From Acidobacteriota bacterium (GTDB lineage: Bacteria > Acidobacteriota > Terriglobia > Bryobacterales > UBA6623), in assembly GCA_016125275.1 (NCBI GenBank), contig WGMB01000012.1, positions 1 to 64,000 of the forward strand: a stretch of DNA of 64,000 bases. The letters run 5' to 3'. The first letter of the stretch is position 1. Each line of letters starts with the position of its first letter. Below, in pieces: positions 18,736-29,739 of the stretch. The notes under the pieces are model-generated. The model saw only the letters and a list, made by a program, of their open reading frames with translations. It was not told the DNA's origin and did no database searches. Both the position numbers and the translations under genes were made by a program.

Positions 18736-20214
18736 ATGAAGCCCACCCGCCGCGAACTGGTCCGCTACACGGCCCTGGCCGCCACGGCCGCCTCCTACAG
18801 CCGCATTCTGGGAGCGAACGACGCCCTCGGCATCGGCATCATCGGCCTGGGCAACATCTCGCGGGGCCACATCGAGGAGTACACCGAACGCCCCGAGACC
18901 CGCATCACCGCCGTCTGCGACATCTACGCTCCGCGGCTCGACGCCGGCGTCACCAAGACCGGAGCCAAGGGCTACCACGCCTACAAGGACCTACTGGCGG
19001 ACCCCAAGGTCGACGCCGTCATCGTCTGCACGCCCGACCACTGGCACGCCCCCATGGCCATCGACGCCATGCGGGCCGGCAAGGACGTCGACGTCGAAAA
19101 GCCCATGTGCATGACCATCGACGAGGCCAAGCAGATGGTCCGCGTCGCCGAGGAGACCGGCCGCATCCTCGCCGTGGACAGCGAGCACATGGCCCACGGC
19201 ATCTGGGAGCCCGCCCGCGCGGCGGTCAACGGAGGCGTGCTGGGCAAGGTCCTGTGGAGCCAGACCAGCCGCAGCCGCAACGCCCGCCAGCCGCCCTGGA
19301 ACTACCCCATCGACGCCGACGCCAGCCCCGCCAACCTCGACTGGGAGGCCTTTCTGGGCAGCGCGCCCAAAGTGCCCTTCTCCAAGGAGCGCTACTTCCG
19401 CTGGCGGCGCTTTTGGGACTACTCGGGCGGCATCGCCACCGACCTCTACTACCACCACCTCACGCCGATGATCCACGTCCTCGGCCGGGAGTTCCCCATC
19501 CGGGCCGTCTCCGCCGGCGGAAACTACTTCACGCCCGAGGACGTGATGCAGGTGCCGGATACCTTCGTCCTCTCCATGGACTTTCCGGGCAAGTACACGG
19601 TCGTCTGCGGCGGCTCGCTCAATAACGCAGTCGAGTTGCCGATCGTCATCCGCGGCAACGAAGCCAACATCCATTTCGAAGGCGGCAGCCAGATGCGGCC
19701 GGCCAGCATCGTGCTCGAGCCCGAGGACCCTTACCGCTCGACCTTCAAGGAGAAGGTGAAGCTCGCCGGCCTGGACGGCATGGGCGAATGGAAAGAGGAG
19801 AAGGGCAAGGCGGCGACCACGCAGTTCATCGGGATGCCGGAGCGCAAGAAGCGCCAACTGCTGGGTCTGCTGCTGGCCGAGCCGGAATGGAAGGCTCGAG
19901 TGGACGAGGATGCCAAGAAGCGGCCGGCCCTCGCCCAACCCGGCGCCGAGCGCGACGAGTACTTCCAGCAGATCTTTCAGGAGCGCGCCGAAGTCAATGC
20001 CACAAAAGTCTCGCTACGCATTGACGCCCCGCCTTCCAAGACCTACCGGCAATACTTCATTGAATCGATCACGACTCGCAAGCCGACTCCGCTCGACGGC
20101 GAGCTCGGCTATCGCTCGCAGGTCGCCGTCGCGCTCGGCGTGGAGGCCTACCGCGGAAACAAGGTCACGTTCTTCGACCCGATCCACGAAAAGATGGTCG
20201 ATCGGCCGGCCTGA
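18736..20214 (+). CDS. Gfo/Idh/MocA family oxidoreductase, Tat-exported
   Basis: '[37 protein letters not shown]', 'DVEKPMCMT'; start reset to ATG 18736. Confidence 0.94.
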   Translation: MKPTRRELVRYTALAATAASYSRILGANDALGIGIIGLGNISRGHIEEYTERPETRITAVCDIYAPRLDAGVTKTGAKGYHAYKDLLADPKVDAVIVCTPDHWHAPMAIDAMRAGKDVDVEKPMCMTIDEAKQMVRVAEETGRILAVDSEHMAHGIWEPARAAVNGGVLGKVLWSQTSRSRNARQPPWNYPIDADASPANLDWEAFLGSAPKVPFSKERYFRWRRFWDYSGGIATDLYYHHLTPMIHVLGREFPIRAVSAGGNYFTPEDVMQVPDTFVLSMDFPGKYTVVCGGSLNNAVELPIVIRGNEANIHFEGGSQMRPASIVLEPEDPYRSTFKEKVKLAGLDGMGEWKEEKGKAATTQFIGMPERKKRQLLGLLLAEPEWKARVDEDAKKRPALAQPGAERDEYFQQIFQERAEVNATKVSLRIDAPPSKTYRQYFIESITTRKPTPLDGELGYRSQVAVALGVEAYRGNKVTFFDPIHEKMVDRPA

Positions 20215-20246
20215 AGCCGTGCGCTAAGCTGAAAACTGAAAACAGA

Positions 20247-22256
20247 ATGCCCTATCGCCTAGCCTCCAACTACGAGCCGCGGGGCGACCAGGGTCCCGCC
20301 ATCGAGCAACTGGTCCGCGGCATCGCCGACGGCGAAGCCCACCAGACTCTGCTCGGCGTGACGGGCTCCGGCAAGACCTTCACGATGGCCAAAGTCATCG
20401 AGGAGACCGACCGGACCGCCATCGTCCTGGCGCACAACAAGACCCTGGCCGCACAGCTCTACCACGAGTTCAAGTCGTTCTTTCCCGACAACGCCGTCGA
20501 GTATTTCGTCTCCTACTACGACTACTACCAGCCCGAGGCCTACATTCCGGCCAGCGACACCTACATCGAGAAGGAGTCCACCATCAATGACGAGCTCGAC
20601 AAGCTGCGCCTTTCCGCCACGCGCTCCCTGTTCGAGCGGCGCGACTGCCTGATCGTCGCCAGCGTCAGTTGCATCTACGGTCTCGGCTCGCCCGAAGCCT
20701 ACTACGGCATGCTGCTGATGCTCGAGAAGGGCCAGCGCATCAAGCGCGAGGAGCTGGTCAAGGCGCTCGTCAAGATCCTCTACCAGCGTAAGGACGGCGA
20801 GCTCGACCGCGGCAAGTTTCGCGTCATCGGCGACGTCATCGAGGTCTACCCCACCTACGACGACTACGCCTACCGCATCGAGCTGTGGGGCGACGAGATC
20901 GATTCTCTCTCGCAAATCGACCCCCTGCTGGGCCAGACCAAGCAGACCTACTTGCGGCTGCCGATCTATCCGGCCAGCCACTACGTCATGTCCGACGACC
21001 AGCGCGACGCGGCCATCGGCACGATCCTCGAAGAGCTCGACTGGTGGACCGGCGAGCTCCACAAGCAGGGCAAGCTGCTGGAAGCCCAACGGCTGAGCCA
21101 GCGCACGCAGTTCGACATCGAGATGATGCGCTCGATCGGCTACTGCCACGGCATCGAGAACTACTCCCGGCACTTCTCCGGCCGGCTGCCGGGCGAGCCG
21201 CCGCCGACCCTGCTGGACTACCTACCCAGCGACGCCTTGGTCTTCATCGACGAGAGCCACCAGACCGTGCCCCAGATCCACGGCATGTACCACGGCGACC
21301 GCTCCCGCAAGGAGAACCTGGTCTCCCACGGCTTCCGCCTGCCCAGCGCCTTGGACAACCGCCCGCTCACCTTCGAGGAGTTCGAGCATCGTGTCAACCA
21401 AGTCGTCTATGTCTCTGCCACTCCTGGAGCTTACGAGCTGACGAAATCCGCCGGAGTGGTCGCGGAACAGGTCGTGCGACCGACCGGCTTGGTGGACCCC
21501 GAGGTCGAGATTCGGCCGGTTCGCGGGCAGGTCGACGACCTCCTCCACGAGATCCGGGCCCGCGTGGAAGCCGGCGAGCGCGTGCTCGTCACAACCCTCA
21601 CCAAGCGCATGGCCGAGGACCTCTCGGAGTACTACGCCGAGGCCGGCGTGAAGTGCCGTTACTTGCACTCCGAGATCGACACTTTGGAACGGGTGAAGAC
21701 CCTGCGGGATCTACGGCGCGGAGAGTTCGACGTCTTGATCGGCGTCAATCTGCTGCGCGAAGGCCTGGACCTGCCGGAAGTGTCGCTGGTGGCCGTGCTC
21801 GACGCCGACAAGGAGGGCTTCTTGCGCTCGGCCGGCGCATTGATTCAGACCATTGGCCGAGCCGCCCGCAACGTGCGCGGCCGCTCGATCCTCTACGCCG
21901 ACCGCGTCACGCAATCCATGCGGCAGGCGCTCGACGAAACCGATCGGCGCCGGGAGATCCAACGGGCGTACAATCTCGAACACGGCATCACCCCGCAGTC
22001 GATCGCCAAGCCCGTCGATATGAGCCTCGCCCGTATCGTGGAGGCCGACTACATCACGCCGCCCAAGGATGACGAGGCGGCCGCGGGAGTTCCGGAGAAT
22101 CCGGCCGAGTTGCTGGCCCTGGTCGAACAATTGGAGAAACGCATGCGCGAAGCGGCCAAAGCGTTCGAGTTCGAGAAAGCGGCCGAGATTCGAGACCGCA
22201 TCAAGACGCTCAAGACGCGGGACCTCACCGGCATGGCGGAGGCCAGGGTCTCATGA
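20247..22256 (+). CDS. uvrB: Excinuclease ABC subunit B
   Basis: '[15 protein letters not shown]', '[17 protein letters not shown]', '[12 protein letters not shown]', '[27 protein letters not shown]', C-terminal UVR motif. Confidence 0.99.
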   Translation: MPYRLASNYEPRGDQGPAIEQLVRGIADGEAHQTLLGVTGSGKTFTMAKVIEETDRTAIVLAHNKTLAAQLYHEFKSFFPDNAVEYFVSYYDYYQPEAYIPASDTYIEKESTINDELDKLRLSATRSLFERRDCLIVASVSCIYGLGSPEAYYGMLLMLEKGQRIKREELVKALVKILYQRKDGELDRGKFRVIGDVIEVYPTYDDYAYRIELWGDEIDSLSQIDPLLGQTKQTYLRLPIYPASHYVMSDDQRDAAIGTILEELDWWTGELHKQGKLLEAQRLSQRTQFDIEMMRSIGYCHGIENYSRHFSGRLPGEPPPTLLDYLPSDALVFIDESHQTVPQIHGMYHGDRSRKENLVSHGFRLPSALDNRPLTFEEFEHRVNQVVYVSATPGAYELTKSAGVVAEQVVRPTGLVDPEVEIRPVRGQVDDLLHEIRARVEAGERVLVTTLTKRMAEDLSEYYAEAGVKCRYLHSEIDTLERVKTLRDLRRGEFDVLIGVNLLREGLDLPEVSLVAVLDADKEGFLRSAGALIQTIGRAARNVRGRSILYADRVTQSMRQALDETDRRREIQRAYNLEHGITPQSIAKPVDMSLARIVEADYITPPKDDEAAAGVPENPAELLALVEQLEKRMREAAKAFEFEKAAEIRDRIKTLKTRDLTGMAEARVS

Positions 22257-23116
22257 CCCGCATCGGCCTCATCGGCCCCGGCAACGTGGGGCGCTCCCTG
22301 GTGCAAGCTCTGCCCAAGGATCGCTACTCGCTGGGTCCCGTGTTGGGGCGCACCGCCGGCAGCGCGCGGAGGCTCGTGCGCGATTTGCGCGAGGGAGAAG
22401 CGGCGAGCTCGCTGGCGGCCTTCGCCGACTGTGAGGTGATCTTCGTCGCCGTGCCCGGCGATGCCGTGCGGCAGTTGGCTGACGGCCTGGCTCAGGTGCC
22501 GTTCAGTTGGGAAGGCAAGGTCCTGCTGCATACCTGCCCGGAGTGTCCTCCGGACCTCCAGTTGCTGGCGGACACCGGCGTGGCCGTGGCGGCCTTGTAT
22601 CCGCTGCAACTGTTCCACCGCACGCGGGTACATCTCAAGGGCATCCACTTCGTGCTTTCCGGCGACGGGCCGGCGCTGCGCGTGGCACGGTCGGTGGTGC
22701 GCGCAGTGGGCGGTCATGGGCACGTCGTCAGCCGCGACGCCAAGGCCCAGGCCGGCGTGGCGGCGTCCATCGCATCGGACATCGTCTCGGCAGTGGTGGA
22801 GATGGCCGTGCGCCGGCTGGTGGCGGCGGGCTTCTCCCGGCGCAAAGCCGCCCAGGCGATCCGGCCGATCGTCGACACGGCGCTCGAGGATTTCCACCGC
22901 GCCGGCTCGCGGCCGGACTGCTCCGCCATCGGGGACGCGCGCGCTGCGTCGCACATGGCGGAAGTCTGCGACCGAGACGATCCGGTGGACGGCCAGCTCT
23001 ATCGCCGCGCTCTGCGCTTGGCCTGCGATTCGATGGAGGTCCGGGATGCGTCCGTTGTGGCTGTGGGCAATGCTGTGGGCGGCGACCGGTCTCGGCGCGC
23101 AAACGCCGCCGGTTGA
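22253..23116 (+). CDS. Rossmann-like / DUF2520 domain protein
   Basis: '[18 protein letters not shown]', '[16 protein letters not shown]', '[11 protein letters not shown]'; ATGA overlap with uvrB. Confidence 0.85.
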   Translation: MTRIGLIGPGNVGRSLVQALPKDRYSLGPVLGRTAGSARRLVRDLREGEAASSLAAFADCEVIFVAVPGDAVRQLADGLAQVPFSWEGKVLLHTCPECPPDLQLLADTGVAVAALYPLQLFHRTRVHLKGIHFVLSGDGPALRVARSVVRAVGGHGHVVSRDAKAQAGVAASIASDIVSAVVEMAVRRLVAAGFSRRKAAQAIRPIVDTALEDFHRAGSRPDCSAIGDARAASHMAEVCDRDDPVDGQLYRRALRLACDSMEVRDASVVAVGNAVGGDRSRRANAAG

Positions 23117-23345
23117 GCCGCTGGCGGCCCTCAATCGAGCCTCGGCGGCGGAGCTTGCCAAGATTCCGGGCGTCGGCCCGGTCGCCGCACACAGGATCGT
23201 CGGCACCCGCCGGCAGATCGAGGGCTTTCGCAGCTTGGAGGAGCTTCACGCCGTGCCGGGCCTTTCGGCCACGCAGATCGACAGAATCCGCCGCACCTTC
23301 GCCGCGCCGCCCGCTCAGGCCGCCGGCCGCAGGGATTCCAAGTAG
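23046..23345 (+). CDS. Exported ComEA-like helix-hairpin-helix protein
   Basis: '[76 protein letters not shown]'; overlaps the 3' end of the preceding gene in another frame. Confidence 0.85.
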   Translation: MRPLWLWAMLWAATGLGAQTPPVEPLAALNRASAAELAKIPGVGPVAAHRIVGTRRQIEGFRSLEELHAVPGLSATQIDRIRRTFAAPPAQAAGRRDSK

Positions 23346-23962
23346 CGCCGAATCCCGCACACACAGGCCAGCAGCACCGACGAGTCCCGAGCGTTCTTGG
23401 CCAGGCCCATGGCGCCTTCGATGGAGGCGACGAAGAAGGTCGCGGCCTGCTCGCAATCCACATCCGCGGCCACGTAGCCGGCCTCCTGCCCCGCCCTGAG
23501 CCGTTCCGCCACACCCTCTCGCCAAGCCCGAAACACCGCCTCGATGCGTTGCCGAAAGTCGTCGTCCACCGGAGACATCTCGAGCGCGAGGTTGTTCAAC
23601 GGGCAGCCGGTCTGCGCGACCGCGGCCAACTTCTCCGGCGGGATCGACTCGAGCAGTTGCAGCAATCCCGCGATCGGGTCCTTGGTGGACTGCAGCGGCT
23701 CGATCCAGGCGTGGCAGATGGAGGCGCCGATGAGCTCGTCAACGACGGCGTGGCCCAGGGCGGCCTTGTTGGGAAAGTGGTGGTACAGCGCGCCTTTGGT
23801 GAGCCCTGTGTCAGCGAGGATCTGGTCCACGCTGGCCGCGCGAAAGCCGTTGCGACGCATCTCCTCGAACGCCGCCTGCAGGATGCGGGCCCTGGTCTGA
23901 TCCGGATTGCGCTTGGAAACGACCACGACCTTGCCGCAGCCGGATGCCTTGGCCGGGTTCAT
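23315..23962 (-). CDS. TetR/AcrR family transcriptional regulator
   Basis: 'TRARILQAAFEEMRRNGFRAASVDQILADTGLTKGALYHHFPNKAALGHAV'. Confidence 0.96.
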   Translation of the reverse strand: MNPAKASGCGKVVVVSKRNPDQTRARILQAAFEEMRRNGFRAASVDQILADTGLTKGALYHHFPNKAALGHAVVDELIGASICHAWIEPLQSTKDPIAGLLQLLESIPPEKLAAVAQTGCPLNNLALEMSPVDDDFRQRIEAVFRAWREGVAERLRAGQEAGYVAADVDCEQAATFFVASIEGAMGLAKNARDSSVLLACVCGIRRYLESLRPAA

Positions 23963-24119
23963 ACTGCTCAGTATGCGAACCGATTCGGAACAGTGTCAAC
24001 ACGGCCCCCACGTAACGCATCGCACCCATAAACCGTCGAACTGATGGCGGATTGGCAAAGAAACGCGCCCAAGATTGCGTTAGGATGATTAATTCCGGAC
24101 ACGGGAGGATAACAACAGA

Positions 24120-24434
24120 ATGAAGCGATGGACTGGAATGCTGGCGGTGGGGCTCATCGCCGTCGCCGCTCCTCTGGCTGCTCAAGACGCGGCTGCCGGC
24201 CAGGAGATTTTCGACACCAAGTGCTCGGTGTGCCACAACGCCGACAGCAAGGACAAGAAGATCGGGCCGGGTCTGGCCGGGATCAAGGACGGCAAGCTGC
24301 CCAGCGGCAAGGAAGCCAACAACGAGAACATGATGGAGAACATCAACAAGGGCGGCAACGGCATGCCGGCCTTCGAGAAGCTCCTCAGCGAAGACGAGAA
24401 GGCCAGCCTGATCGCCTACCTGAAGACGTTGTAA
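24120..24434 (+). CDS. Periplasmic c-type cytochrome
   Basis: Signal peptide, CSVCH heme motif, 'MPAFEKLLSEDEKASLIAYLKTL'. Confidence 0.95.
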   Translation: MKRWTGMLAVGLIAVAAPLAAQDAAAGQEIFDTKCSVCHNADSKDKKIGPGLAGIKDGKLPSGKEANNENMMENINKGGNGMPAFEKLLSEDEKASLIAYLKTL

Positions 24435-24461
24435 GCTGTACGGCCCAGAAGAGTTTCCGAA

Positions 24462-24492
24462 GGGGCGCGGAGCGATCCGCGCCCCTTTCGCT
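24462..24492 (+). terminator. Rho-independent terminator
   Basis: GGGGCGCGGA-GCGA-TCCGCGCCCC followed by TTTCGCTTT. Confidence 0.85.
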
Positions 24493-24533
24493 TTCGCGGA
24501 AGAGCCCGCCGCGCGCTAGGGTAAGGAGCAGCC

Positions 24534-25076
24534 ATGGCTGACTTTCAGCTCGTCGAATCGCAGCACGTCCTCCAAACCGAGGTCTTCGAGGTGAGGCGCG
24601 AGCGCGCCGAGCACCCTTCCGGCGCGGCGCTCGATCGCCACGTCACCGTCAACGCGCCGGCGACGGTGATCTTGCCCCTCAACGAAGTCGGCGAATTGCT
24701 GCTCGTCCGCCAGTTCCGCCTGCCCGTGCGAACAAAGCTGTGGGAGTTGCCAGCGGGCCGTTGCGACCCGGGCGAAGAAGAAGTCGAGACGGCCCGCCGC
24801 GAGCTGATCGAGGAGACGGGCCTGCGGGCGAAGCGCTGGACGCGCTTGCTGGACTTCGTCACGGCGCCGGGCTTTTCGAGCGAACGGATGATCGCCTTCC
24901 TCGCCGAGGATCTCACCGCCGGCGAGGCGGAGCCCGAACCCTACGAGCTGATCGAGACGCGCTGGGTCAACAGAGAGGACGCGCTGGCCATGATTCGTCA
25001 CGGCGAGATCCGTGACGCCAAGACCATCACGACGATCCTCTACTGCCAGACGTTCGTCTTCCAGACTGCTAGGTGA
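24534..25076 (+). CDS. NUDIX hydrolase (ADP-ribose pyrophosphatase-like)
   Basis: NUDIX box 'GRCDPGEEEVETARRELIEETG'. Confidence 0.96.
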   Translation: MADFQLVESQHVLQTEVFEVRRERAEHPSGAALDRHVTVNAPATVILPLNEVGELLLVRQFRLPVRTKLWELPAGRCDPGEEEVETARRELIEETGLRAKRWTRLLDFVTAPGFSSERMIAFLAEDLTAGEAEPEPYELIETRWVNREDALAMIRHGEIRDAKTITTILYCQTFVFQTAR

Positions 25077-25176
25077 TCATGAAGTAGCCGGCGACGAGCA
25101 GCGCTCCAAACGCCGCCAGTCCTCCGAGCATCGTCCAGTTCATCCCGGCTCTCTTCTCTTCCACTTGGTCGAACAT
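25069..25176 (-). CDS. 35-aa putative single-pass membrane protein (not in ORF track)
   Basis: Hand translation MFDQVEEKRAGMNWTMLGGLAAFGALLVAGYFMIT; AGGAGG Shine-Dalgarno 9 nt upstream of ATG. Confidence 0.7.
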   Translation of the reverse strand: MFDQVEEKRAGMNWTMLGGLAAFGALLVAGYFMIT

Positions 25177-25315
25177 ATTCGATGGCCTCCTGGCGCTGGT
25201 GGATCAACGAACCCCTTCCGCGCGCCACGGGCCGACGCGCGGATTTCGGTCGGCGAAACTCGCCGCCTCAACGCTATCACCGGTTCGACCTCGGATCAAG
25301 GAAAAAAACGGGGGA

Positions 25316-25768
25316 TCAGCTCTCTTGCAGGGGGACTTCGTGGTAGTCCAGCGCCCACTCACGCATGAACCGAACCCGCTCCGGCTCCACACGGTAGAGC
25401 ATCAGCTCGGGGTTGTCGACCGTGCCCAGAAAGCTGCGCATCAGGGGATTTTCGTCCCAAATGGACTGAATTTCGGCGCGATCCTCCACCAATACGGCGC
25501 GCCCGGTGATGCGTACGTGGTCGTGCCCGCCCTCCAGGTAGCACAGCTCCACGCGCGGATTCGCAGCCAATTCGGCCGTCTTGCCGGAGCTCCGCAGCGA
25601 AGCCACCCAGACCGTAAATCCGCGGGTTCGCACCGGCGAAACCGGCCGCACCCGCGGCTGCCCCTCCGGATCGACCGAGGCCAGCATCGGGTACTTGGCG
25701 ACGCGAATCGTCTCGCGGGCAAGCTCGGGCAGGCGGGCGGGGTCGACGGGTTCGGGCAGGGGCTTCAT
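25316..25768 (-). CDS. Pyridoxamine 5'-phosphate oxidase-family FMN-binding protein
   Basis: 'YPMLASVDPEGQPRVRPVSPVRTRGFTVWVASLRSSGKTAELAANPRVELCYLEGGHDHVRITGRAVLVED'; start reset to 25768. Confidence 0.88.
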   Translation of the reverse strand: MKPLPEPVDPARLPELARETIRVAKYPMLASVDPEGQPRVRPVSPVRTRGFTVWVASLRSSGKTAELAANPRVELCYLEGGHDHVRITGRAVLVEDRAEIQSIWDENPLMRSFLGTVDNPELMLYRVEPERVRFMREWALDYHEVPLQES

Positions 25769-25799
25769 CGCGGGCTCCGCCCCAGCATAGCGGCTCTGC

Positions 25800-26684
25800 T
25801 CAGCGTCTGACGCCCAGCAGCGCAAACCGCAGATACACCGAATGGTCCGTATGGCCGGCCGCCAGCGGCTCCCCGACACGGAAGACGCGAAAGTCGAAGG
25901 CGTCGCCGTGCGGCCGGAGGATGCGCGACTGGAGCGTCTCCGGGCTGTAGAAACGGCCGTGACGATTGCCCCAGCCGTCCGCACAGTGGATGACCGCGTC
26001 GGCGTCAAAGCGCAGGTCATCGGCGGCCAGCGCGAAGCGAGGGTCCGTGAGAGCGGCGGCAAAAGGGTTCAGGTACAGCGGTGCGACGACGATGCGGCCG
26101 CCGGGTCGCAACACGCGGGCGAGCTCCGTGAATAACCGAATGTCCGCGTCGCCCTCGAAGTGTTCCAGCGAGCAGGTCAGCGCGGCGGCATCGGCAAAGC
26201 CGGCTTCCACCGGCATCGCGCAGGCGTCGCCGCCGATCTCATGCGCACGCACGCCGGGCGCATACATGATGTCCTGCGCGAAGCTCCGGCAGCCGAAGAC
26301 CCGCCTCGTGATCTCCGGCAGAGGAGAGGACGCCGCCGCCACGTCGATGAAGACGGACTTGGGCCCCAGCTCCAGCAGCCGTGTCGCCACGAAGTGCTCC
26401 AGCCGCTTCTCCCGCTGATTCGACCCCGAATACCCTGCGTATCGCGTGGAGTACTCGGCTCGCCGCTCGAACAGCTCCAGCTCGTCGGGCCGCCCTTCGA
26501 ACGGCTCCACCGCCAGCCCTTGCCCCCGCAGACCGGCTTCGATCTCGTCGGTCAACGCCTGGTCGGCGAAAGGCAGCCAGCAGGGCTCCACCCGATGCTC
26601 GGAGAATCGCTCGCGCAACTGAGCCACCGCGGACTCGAAGCTCAGCTCGCGCGGCTTGGGCAGATACTCGTAGGCGTCCGGCAA
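25800..26684 (-). CDS. SAM-dependent methyltransferase-like protein
   Basis: 'SVFIDVAAASSPLPE', 'ALTCSLEHFEGDADIRLFTELARVLRPGGRIVVAPLY'. Confidence 0.8.
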   Translation of the reverse strand: MPDAYEYLPKPRELSFESAVAQLRERFSEHRVEPCWLPFADQALTDEIEAGLRGQGLAVEPFEGRPDELELFERRAEYSTRYAGYSGSNQREKRLEHFVATRLLELGPKSVFIDVAAASSPLPEITRRVFGCRSFAQDIMYAPGVRAHEIGGDACAMPVEAGFADAAALTCSLEHFEGDADIRLFTELARVLRPGGRIVVAPLYLNPFAAALTDPRFALAADDLRFDADAVIHCADGWGNRHGRFYSPETLQSRILRPHGDAFDFRVFRVGEPLAAGHTDHSVYLRFALLGVRR

Positions 26685-26713
26685 GCCCGAAGTCTACCAG
26701 GAGCCGCTCACGG

Positions 26714-27622
26714 GTGAACGCCTTCGCGAGGCGTCATGCTAAATTCGCGGACTTGGGGAGCGGAACCACCGCGGCTACGCCGCTGCGCCTTGGGACCTGC
26801 GCCTTCACCGCCGTCGGCTGGGTCGGCTCGTTCTACCCCAAGGACCTGCGCTCCGGCGAGTTCCTGCGTTTCTACGCCCAGGAGTTCCACTCCGTGGAGC
26901 TCGACGTGACCTGGTACCGCACGCCCTCTCCGGAGATGATCCGCGGCTGGAACGAGAAAACTCCACCCGGCTTCGTCTTCGCGGCCAAGGTCCCGCAGAC
27001 CATCACGCACGACAAGGTCCTCACCGACTGCCGCCCGGAGCTGCGGGAGTTCCTCGACGCCATGGCCGGCCTCGGCGACAAGCTCGGCCCGCTGCTGTTC
27101 CAGTTTCCGCGCTTTGACACGGACGTCTTCGCGACCCTCGACGAATTCCTCGCGGTGCTCGACCCCTTCCTGCGGGAGCTGCCGCGCGGCTTCCGCTTCG
27201 CCCTCGAGGTCCGCAACCGCGAATGGCTGCAGCCGCGCCTGCTCGACCGCCTGCGGGCCCGCAACGTGGCCTTCGCTTGGAACGACCTGCACCGCATGCC
27301 CCGCCCCGAGCAGGTGCTGCGTCGGTTGGACCCGGTGACGGCGGACTTCGTCTACTTGCGCTGGCTGGGCGACCGCTACGGCATCGAGCGGCTGACCCAG
27401 CGCTGGGACCGCACCGTGGTGGACCGCTCGCGCGAGATCGCCGGCTGGGCCGAGATCTGCCGCGACCTGCGGGACCGCGAGCTGGCGATCTACGGCTACG
27501 TCAACAACCACTACGCCGGCCACGCCCCGGCGACGGTTCGTTCCCTGCTCGACCGCATCGACCCCTCCCAGCGCCGGCCGCAGAGCCGTGTGAACCGCCA
27601 AGCCACGCTGTTCGAGCTGTAG
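26714..27622 (+). CDS. DUF72 family protein (start uncertain)
   Basis: 'LGTCAF..VGSFYP', 'FYAQEFHSVELDVTWYRTPS', 'FVFAAKVPQTITHDK', 'YGYVNNHYAGHAP' characteristic of DUF72. Confidence 0.9.
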   Translation: MNAFARRHAKFADLGSGTTAATPLRLGTCAFTAVGWVGSFYPKDLRSGEFLRFYAQEFHSVELDVTWYRTPSPEMIRGWNEKTPPGFVFAAKVPQTITHDKVLTDCRPELREFLDAMAGLGDKLGPLLFQFPRFDTDVFATLDEFLAVLDPFLRELPRGFRFALEVRNREWLQPRLLDRLRARNVAFAWNDLHRMPRPEQVLRRLDPVTADFVYLRWLGDRYGIERLTQRWDRTVVDRSREIAGWAEICRDLRDRELAIYGYVNNHYAGHAPATVRSLLDRIDPSQRRPQSRVNRQATLFEL

Positions 27623-27739
27623 CCGCCCCGGCGCTTCCGCGCCCCCGGCGCAACGCTCCCGCTGGCGCGTCCGTCCAACCCATTGCGCCCTGGAGACTGT
27701 GGAGCAGGCCCTGCGAAGAGCCGCGTTATCATTGACGAC

Positions 27740-28459
27740 GTGTCGAAACCGTGGGCGGTCGTGCTCTTGAGCGGAGGAATGGATAGCTGCGTCACAGCCG
27801 CGATCGCGGCCCAGGATTTTCGGGTCGCCGCGCTGCATTCCGACTACGGACAGCGCACCGAAGCCCGGGAAGGCCGCGCCTTCGACGAGATCGCCGACCG
27901 TCTCGGCGTCGAGCGACGACTCCGCATCGACCAGCGCTACATGCGGCAAATCGGGGGCTCCGCCCTCACCGATCAGTCGATCGAGGTGCCCGACGCCGAT
28001 CTGGTTTCCGCGCAGCACGGCGAGATACCGGTAACCTACGTGCCCTTCCGCAACGCCCACTTCTTGGCGGCGGCGATTTCCTGGGGTGAGGCGATCGGCG
28101 CCGAGAAGATTTTCATCGGAGCGGTGGAGCAGGACAGCTCCGGCTACCCTGACTGCCGCCCCGAGTACTACGCCCGGTTCAACCAGTTGATCGAAGCAGG
28201 CACGAAGCCGAGCACGCAGATCCGCATCGAGGCGCCTTTGATTGGGTTGTCGAAGGCGCAGATCATCCGGCTCGGTCTGGAGTTGCGCGCGCCTCTCGAG
28301 CTGAGCTGGTCTTGCTACCGGGATTCGGATGTGGCTTGCGGGCGCTGTGACAGTTGCGCCCTCCGGCTGCGGGCGTTCGAACAGGCCGGCGCCGCTGATC
28401 CCCTGCCCTACGCGGCCGGGTCGGCGGCTGGCTCGGGAGGCGTCGATGTTGTATCCTGA
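27740..28459 (+). CDS. queC: 7-cyano-7-deazaguanine synthase
   Basis: 'VVLLSGGMDSCVTAAIA', 'YVPFRNAHFLAAAISWGEA', 'GAVEQDSSGYPDCRPEY', 'SCYRDSDVACGRCDSC' zinc motif; GTG start chosen. Confidence 0.96.
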   Translation: MSKPWAVVLLSGGMDSCVTAAIAAQDFRVAALHSDYGQRTEAREGRAFDEIADRLGVERRLRIDQRYMRQIGGSALTDQSIEVPDADLVSAQHGEIPVTYVPFRNAHFLAAAISWGEAIGAEKIFIGAVEQDSSGYPDCRPEYYARFNQLIEAGTKPSTQIRIEAPLIGLSKAQIIRLGLELRAPLELSWSCYRDSDVACGRCDSCALRLRAFEQAGAADPLPYAAGSAAGSGGVDVVS

Positions 28460-28502
28460 CCGAAGAAAAAACTCGCCCCACAACCAAGGAGTTGAAGGAT
28501 CA

Positions 28503-29657
28503 ATGCTTGCAAAGCTACTCAAGACCGCCCTGTTCCCCACGCTGCTGCTGACGCTCAGCGCCACGGCCGCCTGGGCCCAAACGGGCTCCCTCCAAGGGTC
28601 CGTGATGGATGGCGAGGAAGGCGTGGTCGGCGCGAAGATTCTGATCGAGCGCACCGACATCAAGGGCGCCTACAGCGTCAAGACCAAGAAGAAGGGACGG
28701 TGGTTCCACGCCGGCCTCCCCTTGGGCACCTATGACGTGGCGGTCGAGGTCGACGGCAAGGTCGTCGACCAGGTGCGGGGCGTGCGAGTCGGCGTCAACG
28801 ACGGCAACCCGATCGATTTCGACATCGCCAAGGTCCGCGCGCAGGCCGAAGCCGCCAAGGCCGCCGCGGCGCAAGGCCAGGTGCAGCAGGCGACCGAACA
28901 GCAGATCAAGTCGATGTCCGCCGCCGAGCGCAAGGCCTACGAAGAGAACCTGAAGCAGCGGCAGGCGCAGATCTCCAAGAACAAGGAGCTCAACGAGGCC
29001 TTCAACGCCGGCATGACGGCGAAGAACGCCGGCGACCTCGACGGCGCCGTGGCGGCCTTCCAGAAGGCCACCACGCTCGACGCGAACCAGCACGTCATCT
29101 GGGCGCAGTTGGCCGATTCGCAGTCGGCCGCCGCGGACAAGAAGGCGGGCGACGCCAAGACCACGATGCTCAATGACGCCGCCGCCTCCTACGCCAAGGC
29201 CATCGAGCTTTCGCCCGAGAACGCCAGCTACCACAACAACCTCGGCTTGGCGCTCATCAAGGCCGGCAAGACCGACGAAGGCCAGGCCGAGCTCAGCAAG
29301 GCCGCCGAGATGGACCCGGTCAACGGCGGACGCTACTACTACAACCTCGGCGCGGTGCTGATCAACTCCGGCAACACCGACGGCGCCATCGACGCCTTCC
29401 GCAAGGCCACCGAAAAGGACCCCAACTACGCCGCCGCCTACTACCAACTGGGCACGGCGCTGGTGGGCAAGGCCGAGACCAAGGACGACGGCTCGGTGGT
29501 TCCCGTGGCCGGCACCGTGGAATCGTTCCAGAAGTACCTGGAGATCGAGCCCAACGGGCCAATGGCCGAGAGCGCCCAGATGATGATCCAGACGCTCACG
29601 GGTCCGGTCGAGACCACCTTCGAGAACCCGGACGCCAACAAGAAAAAGAAGAAGTAG
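28503..29657 (+). CDS. Exported TPR protein with carboxypeptidase-regulatory-like N-terminal domain
   Basis: Signal peptide 'MLAKLLKTALFPTLLLTLSATAAWA'; beta-sandwich-like domain; several TPR units. Confidence 0.88.
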   Translation: MLAKLLKTALFPTLLLTLSATAAWAQTGSLQGSVMDGEEGVVGAKILIERTDIKGAYSVKTKKKGRWFHAGLPLGTYDVAVEVDGKVVDQVRGVRVGVNDGNPIDFDIAKVRAQAEAAKAAAAQGQVQQATEQQIKSMSAAERKAYEENLKQRQAQISKNKELNEAFNAGMTAKNAGDLDGAVAAFQKATTLDANQHVIWAQLADSQSAAADKKAGDAKTTMLNDAAASYAKAIELSPENASYHNNLGLALIKAGKTDEGQAELSKAAEMDPVNGGRYYYNLGAVLINSGNTDGAIDAFRKATEKDPNYAAAYYQLGTALVGKAETKDDGSVVPVAGTVESFQKYLEIEPNGPMAESAQMMIQTLTGPVETTFENPDANKKKKK

Positions 29658-29683
29658 GCGACGGCGTTCGCTTTCCGAAAACA

Positions 29684-29720
29684 GGGCGGGCGTCGGCATG
29701 AACCGGCGCCCGCCTTTTCG
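29684..29720 (+). terminator. Rho-independent terminator
   Basis: GGCGGGCGTCGG..CCGGCGCCCGCC followed by TTTT. Confidence 0.85.
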
Positions 29721-29739
29721 CGTCTAATTGAAGTAGACC

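Noticed and set aside
26708-28663. 651-aa minus ORF spanning DUF72 and queC
   Set aside because: Antisense to two recognised genes; composition artefact.
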